Source: Hypomesus transpacificus (Eukaryota; Chordata; Actinopteri; Osmeriformes; Osmeridae). From it: 64,000 nt of DNA. The notes below the pieces were generated by a model. It did no database searches, was not told where the DNA came from, and saw nothing but the letters and a program-made list of their open reading frames with translations. Positions within the stretch are counted from its first letter, which is position 1, and each line of letters opens with the position of its first letter. The position numbers and the translations under genes were made by a program. The DNA lies in NCBI RefSeq assembly GCF_021917145.1, contig NC_061083.1, positions 1,257,951-1,321,950 on the forward strand, written 5' to 3'. This document shows positions 20,801-32,800 of the stretch, piece after piece.

Positions 20801-23800
20801 TGACTCGTATTCGGGGGGAGTGTTTTCATTTGGGGGATGTACTCATATTAGAGGGTGTGTTTTGCCCTTCAGGGCCACCGTAGCTAACTCTAGCTTACAT
20901 AGTTTACACACTACTTTAGCTGTAGGCTCTACAAGTTTACCATCAACTGACCAAAATCCAAAATTTTTCCAGACATCACTCTTTAGATTTGTTGGGGTTA
21001 CAATCACTTCCTCTGCTGCGGTCAAGCTGGGTTCTGCACTTTCTGCCATCTTCCACGCAAGTCAACTGTCAGCAGTAACGCTCAGGCGTGCGCCCACCCT
21101 CAAAGCAGACAGACGCGCTGCCTCTGCTGTTGTGATATTTTTTATTTTTTTTACATTTGAATATTAATTTTCACATTTGAAATTCGGTTTTTAACCACTA
21201 TTCGAATATAAACTCCTCAAAAAAAGTTCGGAAACGTTATTTTGGACGATTATTCTTCCCCTTTAATAATACCAATTGGTATTGTAGCCGCAGGTTTTAG
21301 ACAGTGCCTATTATTTCTGGCTGTAAAATAAGGACACGGGATTCCGATGCCGAAACCAGACGGCACCGCACGTCTCACTTTATTTTCAGGACCACACTCT
21401 CTCGTTAGACCGTCAAAACAACAACCCCCTTTTCACAATAGAAGCTCACAAGAAAATAACTTACATACCTCCTCCCCTCCCAAAAAAATGGCATGGAACG
21501 CACTGTTCACACCACCGTTGAATGTCTTTCAGCATGGAAGGCCAGTAACAAGTTTGGCTCGCCCGCTCCCACACTCGTTCCGCAGAGAAATGTGCTGCAG
21601 CAGGACCCCCATGAAGGTGTCGCAGCACCTCAGGGATGAGTGGGGGAGGCACAACCACCTGACACAGAGAACCCCCTGTGAGGGGCGAAGACACAGCTCG
21701 GCAGAGCAGTCCATCTACAACTGAGAGGCGCTTGGTCCATATTTGGTCCATAATTTCCTGAGCCGTCGAGAGCTGCCTCTCAGGTCTCCCCGAGGCGGTC
21801 GAACTCCCCCCTCGGCAACCCAGTCCAACACTGTCTCTATATCAGTGTCTCTCATGCCAATCCCATCATGCGACAGAGCATGCATGAAGGATCGGTCATC
21901 TGCGTCACCATCCATTCCCACTGGCTGCACCCCTGTGAGAAGATCAGAGGGGACCAGGACAGTTGAGGACATGGAGTCCGTGTCGGGCACACTTGGCTCT
22001 CTGTTCAAGCCCACAGCATTCACCTGACTGGCAGCTGCTGGATTTGGATGTCTTCTGTACAAAACACAGGGTCCGGAGGCCGCCGTGAGAGCGCATCAGC
22101 ATTAGTGTGCTTCAGTCCATCTCAGTGTCTCATGACCCAGTTAAATGGATCTAGTTCCAGTATCCACCTCGCCCTTTTCCCTGTGAGGTATTTTTCAATA
22201 GACATGCCACAAAGGCCAAGAAGAGGCTTAAGATCCGTTATTATTGTGAATGCGGCTGACCTAATGTAATGTCTAAACTGTACTGTGGGCGTACAGCCCA
22301 CCATTGGTGGACCAACGCCGTTCAGTGGGTGAGAGCGACTGACTGGCATAAACCACCACTCTCTCCAATCCTTCTCGGTCTTGAGCCAGCACAGCCCCCA
22401 CTGCTTCCAAGGAGGCGTCAGTATAAACCTTAAAGGGGACATTGAAGTCAGGCATGGTGACCACTGGGTCAGATGAGAGCATCTCTTCCAAGTACTCAAA
22501 GGCTGCATCACAATCAGACGTCCAGTGGAAGGGTGTGTCTTTGCAGGTTAGGCGATGTAGAGGTGCAGCATGTAGGCCAAAGCCCTTGACAAAACGCCTA
22601 TAGTAAGAACAGAGGCCCAAGAACGCCCTCACCTCAGTAGGGTTTTGTGGTGTAGGCAAGGTCCTGACCTTGGACGTGTTACGAGGGTCCGGTTGCAGAC
22701 CATGACGAGACACAACCTGCCCCAGGAACACAACATGGTCTCGAGCTAGGTGACATTTCTTCGGATTAAGCCTGAGGCCCGCCGCCTGAATCCTGGAGAA
22801 AACTTCACGCAAACTGGAGAGGTGCTGCTCAAAGGTGGGGCTGTATGTAAGCACATCCTCCAAGTACACCATACACACCTGCCAGGGGAGCCCTTTAAGC
22901 ACCAGCTCCATCATGCGCTGGAATGTAGCAGGTGAGTTGGTGAGTCCCATAGGCATTGAACGCCATTGATATAGGCCCCTGCACATTGTAAAGGCAGTTT
23001 TTTCCCTGTCCTCTTCAGCGACCTCAACCTGCCATTAGCCATTAGAAAAATCCAAAGAGCTAAACCATAGGGAGCCCGCTAATACATCCAGGGTATCATC
23101 CACTCTTGGGAGGGGGTGAGAGTCCTTTACCGTGATACTGTTCAAGCAACGATAGTTGACGCAAAATCTCCACCCACCATTCTTCTTCTTCACGAGAACG
23201 ACTGGCGAGGCCCAGGGGCTGCAGTTCTCCTCAACCACCCCATCAGCTAACAGGGCAGTCACCTGTCTGTCTATCTCGTCCCTCTTTTTCTGGTGAGGTC
23301 CGGTAGGCACGCTGTCGTAGAGGAGGTGGGTGATCACTTGTTTTGATGTGATGTTTGATAAGTTTGCACTTCCCAATCACTCCCGTGGATGTGCTGAAGA
23401 TCTCCCTATACTCTTCCAGTAATGCCTCCAGCTGCGCTTTCTGCTGTTGACTGGCCGGGGACTCCTGCAGCGGAAGAATAGGCCCGGTGGCCGAAATAGC
23501 AGAGAGTGTCTAGCTGGCGCCCGTGGGAGTGACCCAAGCTCCGACTCGTCCACAGAAAAAAACTCTCCCAGGTGCATACCCTCTCTCAATATGATGTCCT
23601 GATTTGCAGGGTTCAACACTCGAGCTGTAGTAATCCCGTTCTTTACTGATGTCACCGTGCGGGCCACAACACACCCACAAAGTTCGGGGGTAGGCCTGGG
23701 CCAACAGAGGAGAAATTTACAGGCACCAGCATCTCGCTGAGGGGGGGCACTGTCATGGCAGCGGCAATGGAAACATTACAACATTCCGGGATCAAGTCTT

Positions 23801-26800
23801 TGCTGCTTAACAGTGGGATGGCAGTGTCCCATAACAGCAGCCTGCCAAGAGCAAAGTCCAGGAGTGCATGGTTGTCCACGAGAAAGTCCAGGCCCAGCAG
23901 TGCTGCCTGAGTAGACCCCCTAAGCACATGGAAAACATGCTGCCAGGATTCATTTCCTAGATGCAGAGTGGCGGTTATGGTGCCCAACGTGTCCAACACT
24001 TGACCGTTCACAGCACGCGCAGCAATGAAATCAGCATTGAGGGGACGCTTGCGAAGAGCTGGAAAAAAGCTTCATATAATTGAATAAAAAGTGTCCTTGA
24101 TTCTTTGTGTTTTAAGATGACCTGGAAAACTGATGATAATATTCAGGTACTGCTTTGGAGCAAGGTAAACCTTTTATATTTCCTGGCATAGTTGCCTTTA
24201 CTAAACTTTTTCAAGTCACCAACCCTTTTCAAGAATGTCCCACATGCAAAGACACACAGAGATGCAGACAGACTGAACAGTGGTCAAGGCTTGGCTACAG
24301 TGAGTTTGCTTCCTTGTGTGTGATTCCAGCAGACTACATAGTCTAGGCCTGCCTACATTGACTGCAGTCTACTACCCTCATTTCTAATACTATAGTCTAT
24401 TACTCTCCTTTCTACTACGTTCTACGAAGGATGGTAGGCTGTTCTTATGTGTTCATTGCCATCCTTAATCTCTGCATGGATTGGCACCACTTTACCTCTC
24501 TGGTCTCCTTGCACCCTATCACCCCGCAAGGACACTTAGATCTCAAGATGCTGGCTATCTGGTGGTTCCCCAAATTAAGAAAAAAACTGCTGGAGGCAGG
24601 GCGTCTCATATAGAGCACCTCTTCTCTGGAACAAATTACCTGTCTCAATAAAGGAGGCTGATACTGTTTTGACATTCAAAATTAGGTTAAAAATGTTCTT
24701 GTTTAGTCAATTCTATGACTATGTCATGTTCAACTTAAGTATGTGTATGTACTTTCTCTGTAAACCTGGGATGTGTATTTGTTTGTGTGTTTCACATGTA
24801 CATTTTAAATTGCAATTAAAGCTTCTATATGTGAATGATGCCCCATCTAGATTTGACAAATAAAGTAAACCTGTTAATGTATATTGTCATTGTTATAGTT
24901 TTCGTTACTAGTTGGTGACAACGGGGGACGGGGCATTCTCACCCTTATTCTATAAATATAACTTATTTTAGAGTTCTCTCCCTTGGAACAGATTTCATGT
25001 TCCAACCGAGGGGGGCTGGTGCTATCTTGGTGTCTAGGGCTGCATCAAATACCCTTTTTTGCTCTGCTAAATTGCTGCACAAGTCCACACTTGACCGGTG
25101 GGGATCTCATTCTAAATATGACTGTAACTGTTAGCTGTTCCTGGCATTCTCTAATCCCTGCTGTCCCCTCTCTGTCCCCCCTCCACACATCCCCTGTGGT
25201 GTGGGGGGTTTGAGCTGTCAGCACCTGCCAGTCGTCGGTCTGCCAACGCTGGACCTGGTTGCCAATCGGAAACCAGTCTCCATGATGGGTAACAGCGAGT
25301 TTCCCGGTCCCTTCCTACATCTACCAAGTTGATCAATGGATTTTGGTGTTTTAAAACCCATTGACACTTCCCTTCTGTATGACTATGTTAACCCTGTGTT
25401 CTGCACCTCTCTTTCATCAACCGTCTCTGGAGGAGGGGATCCCTCACTGAATTGCTCGTCCCAAGGTTTCTTCCATTTTTTCTCCTGCAGTGAGTTTTTC
25501 TGGGAGTTTTTCCTTGTCTTCCCTGAGGGTTTAGGTTGGTTGAGGGGCAGTTCTATGGGCGTATGTGAAGCCCATAGAAATTTAAATTAATACATTCTTT
25601 GGAGATGAAGTTAACACGTAAATTTATTCATGTCTGCACTTCAAAAAGTCTGCAGTCTAGTCTGTTTCTAACCCTTTTTACAACTTTGCATTAAACTTGA
25701 CACCTTTAAAAACAATTATAAGGATGCACACTTGATTATTGGAGGCGATTATAATGATGCTCCAGATGATCAACTGTCAATTATAGATGTTTGGCGATTT
25801 TTAAACCATGACATCAACGAATTTACCTAGAAAACGTCAGTGGATCCTTACAGTCTAGGATCGATCTATGGCTTATAGCTCCCTCTTGTTTGCAGTTTGT
25901 GACAAAATCATCACATAGTTATGCCACACTTTCTGATCACAAATTAATTTCAATCCATTTAGCAGGTACAAACCAACAGAAGGGTAATATACGTGGTTAT
26001 TGGAAACAAAATAATAACTTATTAAAAGACAATGAGTTTTGTGATTAGTCAAAGAAACAGCAAAAAGCATATTTGGTAATAACTACATGAATCACATACA
26101 AAAATTGAATATTTTAAGTTTAAAATCATAGATAGGGCAATTAAACGAAGTAAAGTAATAAAAAAAAAACATAACCAAAGAAGTCAATATTATGGATAAA
26201 TTAAATGTGTCAATGAATAAGGGCAATCTTTCAGAGGAAGAAGAAACGACAATGAAAAAATTAAAAGAGGAAATAGATAATCTGTATATTGAAATGGCTA
26301 AAGTCGCATTTGTAAGGTCCCGAGCAAAATGGCTGGAACAGGGGGAAAGAAATTCGAGTTATTTCTTTGCTTTAGAGAAGCGAAATTACAAAAGAAATAA
26401 CTACTCTCTAAATTAATGATAACATCACCTCTAATTCTCTGGACATTTCAAGATATGTTGGTACATTTTATAGCAATATATACAGTATATCAGTATAGTC
26501 AAAATATTCAAGTCAAATATTCAGTTTAGTGATTGTGATAGATTTATTGAGTCTGTTAAATAATTTAAAGCAACTGTATCTGAAAACTTTAAGATGGAAT
26601 GCGAACATCCTATTACTAATGTGGAAATCTCAGAGGCTGTTAGTTCAATGAAAAAAGGGAAATGTCTGGGTATTGATGGGCTTTCAGTCGAATTTTATTT
26701 GCACTTTGGGGAAACCATTGAAAACCTTTTATTTGATTTATTCAAGGAATGCGTTTTAAATAAGGAAATGTCCACAACAATGAAGCAAGGTTTAATATGT

Positions 26801-29800
26801 CTTCTCCCTAAACCTGATAAAGATCACTTAATGCTTAAATTGGAGACCTATTACACTCCTAAATATTGAATACAAAATGTTATCATTGATTTTTGCTAAA
26901 AGGTTAAAAAGGTCTTCATGAGATAATACATGAAACACAAACAGGTTTTTCTGTCTAACCGTCACATTAGCTCTAATATAAGACCTTGACCTGTTGGACT
27001 ATTCTGAAAATATCAATACTGATACACTGGTAGTATTTCTTGATTTTTATAAAGCATTTGATATGGTAGAACATTAATTTTACTCAAAACACTTCAGACT
27101 TTTGATGTTGGACAACATTTTATATCTGCAGTAAAAATGCGTTAAAAAAATATTGACAGCTCTGTGATATTATATCCAAACACCACAAAGGATTTCCTGT
27201 ACTGAGATCAGTTTGCCAGGGATGTCCTATTTCACCGTTATTGTTCTTGCTGGTGGTTGAATTATTATCATTACATATTCGACATAATCCTATCGTTAAA
27301 GGTTTATCTATTTTTGGTAAGGAAATTAGAATAACTCAACTAGCAGATGATACAGCTCTCTTTTTGAGTGACAAACATCAGATTGAATATGCTATAACCT
27401 TAATTGGCCAATTTTCAGCTGCTTCGGGTTTAACACATGTGAAATGTAATGTTTGTATCAGACTGAAGAGGATTTTTTTTTTATATACCTGTTAAGAAGT
27501 GTGTTAAATATTTAGGTATTCATATCTGCAAGGACCACATGGAACGTGAACAGCTTAATTTTTCATCTAAATTTAAGAAGACTAAGACAATACTGAATTC
27601 ATGGCTTCAAAGAGACATTTCTATTTTGGGAAGGATTCTTTTGATTAAATGTTGAAGGAATGTCTGAGAACACCAGAGTCTATATGGTACTTTATCCCCA
27701 ATAAAATTTGTATTGAAATGTAACTACAGTTGAAGATTGCCGTTGAAACTATCACAATTTTATCAACAAGCTCTTTTGGCCTGGAAGCTGTGTCATTCCC
27801 ACAACTTTTAACCAACACAGGCACCCCACAGGGCTGTGTGCTCAGCCCTCTCCTGTTTTCCTTGTTCACTCACGACTGTGTGGCAACGCACAGCTCCAAC
27901 CTCCCTGTTAAGTTTGCTGACGACACAACCATCGTGGGCCTCATCTCTGACAGTGACGAGTCAGCCTACAGAGAGGAGGTTGACACCCTGACATCATGGT
28001 GTCAGGACAATAACCTCTCTCTTAACATCAGCAAGACCAAGGAGATGATTGTGGACTATAGGAGGCGGCAGGAGGAGGAGCATGCACCCCTACTCATCAA
28101 TGGATCGGAAGTGGAGAAGGTCAGCTGCTTCGAGTTTCTCGGGGTGAACATCAGCAATGACCTCACCTGGTCTGTTCACACCAACAAGGTGGTCAAAGCG
28201 GCCCGTAAGCGCCTCTTCTTCCTAAGGAGACTGAAGAAGTTTGGTATGGACTCAGTCATCCTCACTAACTTTTACAGATGCACTATCAAGAGCATTCTGA
28301 CTGGTTGTATTACAGTGTGGTATGGGAGCTGCACAGACAGGGACCGCAAGGCCCTACGAAGTGTGGTCCGTTCTGCTGAGTTCATCATCGGCAGGAAGCT
28401 CCCAGCCCTACAGGACACCTACCACACACGTTGCCTAAGGAAAGCCGGCAGGATTCTAAGAGACTGTTTCCACCCATCCTTCAGTCTCTTTACCCCGTTG
28501 CCTTCTGGCAGGCGTTACCGCAGCATCCGGTCGCGCACACCCAGACTGGACAACAGTTTCTACCCAAGGGCCATCAGGCTTCTGAATGGACACTGATATG
28601 GACATTGATTTACTGCACACTAGTCACTTATACTATGTCACTTTCAGCTACTGGTTGCACTATCAGTAACATTGCACTACTGTACCTCACTATACCTCGC
28701 CACCAGGCTCCTGTATGGTCATTGACTTAGTCACTGATCTGCAAATTTGCACTATTGTACTGTACTCCACTTAGGTTAGAATAGGTTATAGGGTTGAAAT
28801 AGGTTTTATGTGCATTTAGGGTTAATATAGTGTACTACTTTTTGTTATCTGTAATTTAGGAAGTTTTAGTATTAGGGTTAGTATAGTCGATTATTTATTG
28901 CTATCTGTATATTTAGGAAGTTTCACTTATTTAAGCTCAGCATAGATGTAAATTATGTTCCGTGTACTTATGTTATGTTATGCCAGGTGCTTGCGTTGTC
29001 TTGTCTTAAGAATTTCAGTGCCCAGTCTAACCTTGTGTTGTTCTGTGTACCTGACAAATAAAAGACTTGACTTGACTTTTGCAAGTGAATATTGCATAAT
29101 ATATACCCTACAAACCTGTTTATCTCAAAATTCATGCCTGTTGATATTACTGTAGCTTTTGTAAAACAGAACAAGAATCGTTAACCCATTTTTTTATGGA
29201 TGTTCATTCTGTATTACATTCTGGAAAAAAGTTGAACATTATATTGTTTCTAAAACGACACATACAATCTCACTTGAAGGGAAACATAATATTACTTATT
29301 TTGAATTGTACAGATAGCAATTTGTGTAATATTGTTAATCTATTTATTTTATTAGGTAAGTTCCATATTCACAAAGCAAAGTTTTCTAAGACGACCCCAT
29401 GTTTTAAACTATTGTCGAATTGAAACTGACATGTACTTTGAGTGTCTTAATATCTTAACAAATAAGAAAGGTAGTATAATAATGGATATCTACTCAAAAC
29501 TATTCAACTAATAATTCTTGCTGTCAATGTCTTTAAGGAAATTTGCACTTTACTTTTGTACTTTTATTTGTTTACGTTCTTATGTTTACAAAATGTGAAA
29601 ACTGAATATTAAATATATTTTAAAACATTTTTAAAAAAAAGTTTCCTTAGTTACGTAGGTAGAACTAGAATACGCCACCTTAATGGAACGGAACTCTTGC
29701 TGAAGCAAGCGAGACTTGGCAAAATAAGTCTTGCTTTTCCTTAATCGATCAACGTTGATGGAACCCCCCCCCCCCGGTTCATAACAGCTACAAAAACAAC

Positions 29801-32800
29801 AATTCCTGAGTATGACTAGTTTTATCCATCGTTTTTTTATCACAAGTACTAAACTTGAGACCCTAAATGCTATCATGTAAGTGCATATTGAATACTGTGG
29901 ACTGTTGACTGCAACTCACCTCATATTTTTTTTCTTCCAGTTTGGAGTTATAGTTATAGTGTCCTGTTGTGGTTCCTGTGGTTGTCTCTCTTTTTTCAAT
30001 TTCCTTGAGGTATGACCACGTGCTTTCAAATAACTCATCACTGAAGTCATTTCGAACAGTGACCTGGAAGTCACAAGAAGTAGGCATTATACAAAAAATC
30101 TACTAAATACATTTTGAGTATTGTAAATCATTTAATCATAATTATAAAACATAACAATAATATCTATAACAAGAGGTAAACTGAGCTGGAAAACTATTGA
30201 CAAGACTAGACAGCGCTAAGGATAAGGCTACATGGACATAGCCAGGCTCTCATCACTGATTTGATTGCAAACTTTGACTTGATAGACTATGTGCAACACA
30301 GTCATGTTTTGGTTTACGGAGATTGTGAGTTTGTGACAAAGTGGTTGGATTAGGAACTAGCAACTAGGAAAATGTATAAGCGGATAAAATCCTTAAAATT
30401 AGATCCATGACTTGGCTCGGAAGATAAGAGCATCTGCTAAAAATCACTAAATGTAAATGTAAAATCTGGGTTGGAGTAGAAGAAAAACTGCTGGGCTATT
30501 GCCTGACCTCAGTATTGTACTTGATGATGCATTGGGGCAACCTATAGCGTCTCCTGTTGTCACCAGAGAAGATGGTCCTGCATTGGCCCCCAAAGCTCTT
30601 GGTATTTATCACACTGCCTCTAGTCTTACCCGTCACAATATCAAAACTGTCAAGAAATAGCAAAGGACTGCATTATGAATTGTGTGTGTATTCTTGTTTC
30701 AGCAAGAGCATTAATGAAAAGTCATCTTACCCCAGTCCTACGTGTTCTATATTGGGTGGAGGTTGATCAATGTCACATACACTAATTACTTGGCTTGGAC
30801 ACGTTTGACTCAGTTCATCCTGGTTATCTTCTTCACAGTCCTGATCTCCATTACACTTTAAAGACATACTAATACACTGCCCTGGGGACACACCACAAAA
30901 ACAATGTAAATGTCAATGTGATGATGGAATGGACTGGTCATTGGCTTTTGAATAGATAGCTTACCTGAACGACATCTAAACCTGTCCCCACATCCACTCT
31001 GCAGGGGGCAGCCTTGTGTTGTCGAACATTCCCTTGTCTCAGTGGGCCCTCCACCACATGGGTTTCCCCCAAACTGGGCATAAATCCCCATAGGACGGAC
31101 CCGAGACTGAAAATTGGAACACCCTACATTCAATCTGCAAGTATAGTTACACTTTCTGTACTTTTACTTACACTTTTATTTCCTATAAGTAGGCTAATAT
31201 ATTTTAATTTCACAACCAGTAATAGCACATCTATGCTGAACAGGCAGCAGATGGTAAATATTATTAATGATGTCATGTTGATACTTATCTATATTTTTGA
31301 CAAAAATTCTCACATGTCTGTAGTGAAAGTCCCATAGCAATGTAATGTTATGCAAAATGTACAGGGTACGACAGAAAGATAGACAGAGGTCTGATCAGAA
31401 GAGATGAAAATGCATAGTTTTTGGGGGAAAAATAAAGGACAAAATATGTTTCCAGTTACATATTAACAAGGTCATAGTCAGGTATATTTAATAAAAACCA
31501 GAGTAACAAAAAAAACTAGCTTGTGTCGTTGTTTTACTTTTGACCCACCCCCGTGTTACTTTTGTCCCAACTGATGGGGTCGAAAGTAACAATGTGCAAG
31601 TTGTTCGACATTTGTACAAAATACCACCTGGTATTGATAGACCACAATTAAAAGTTATGGGCCTTTTGAGCGCCTTTCAGCGCGAGAATTCTGTAACCTG
31701 AACGGGAATCATACAGTCTAGCGATACATTATTATCCATTATTTTCCGTTGGTTAGGCCTACTTATTGATAGCTAGCTACTATGGCGAATAAAATGCAAT
31801 TACTTGCTTTAGCTTTGGCGTTTGAGGAGCCATATCCTGGTAAGAAGGTTACTAGGGAAGGTACACGCGTACCTACTCTCCTCGTCCTGATTGGTCAGTT
31901 GTCAGAAAGGCGCTTGATGTCACCCAGCGCTTTTCTGAAAATTGAACTCAAAAATGCATCGGGCGCTGAGCTTTTTTTAAAGTTTTTAAAGTTTTTTCCT
32001 TTTCCCATAGGATTGCATGTAAAAAGGCGCTGAAGGCAGCGCTTTTTTCCAACAACAAAAAAGTCAAGTGTTAACACGGCCTTATACTGCATTCAGTAAG
32101 GTGTAATATGAGGCTGCGCAACTGCTGTAAATTAAGTTTACTTTAACACATTTGGGGCGTTTGCGCTACCCATACTTTAGAGCTAGATCCTCTCCGCTGG
32201 AGGTAAGTAGGCTTTGGGAGAACTCTGTGAATGATATGATATTTTAATAAATTACCACGTTTTATTTACGAATTATCGAGTGCATATAAATGTATATAGG
32301 TTACACTAACCAATGCTCTAGAAAACTAACAATGAAAGTGATTTGTAAAGGTTGTCACCTAGAAAGTATATTTTGGCGGCAACCACGCTGCACTGTGCGT
32401 TACGGAGCTAGTGGTACGCAGCTAGTGGTATGTGATAGTAGCTAATGGTACGTGGTAGTAGCTAGTGGTACATGCTGTGAGTGGTTCTCCTATTCTAAAA
32501 TGGCCGCAGGGCAGTTACACAACAGTAAACAAAAGCTGCAAGACACCCAATGCAACTGCCACGAAACACTTGCGTACCACTATCAACAGAACAGTAACTG
32601 TCATGTACCAGTGGAGGTGCTGTCACGTACCACTAGCTACTGTCATGTGCCAGCGGAGGCACTGGCGTGTACCACTAGCTACTGACACGTACCACTAGCT
32701 CCACTGGCACATACCACTAGGTGCCAGTAGAGGCACTGGCATGTACCACTAGCCACTGCCACATACCACTCGCTACACTGGCACGTACCACTAGCTACAG

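Noticed and set aside
20741..20840. Canonical intramolecular G-quadruplex
   Set aside because: The loops between G-runs are about 14-22 bases, too long for the usual rule.
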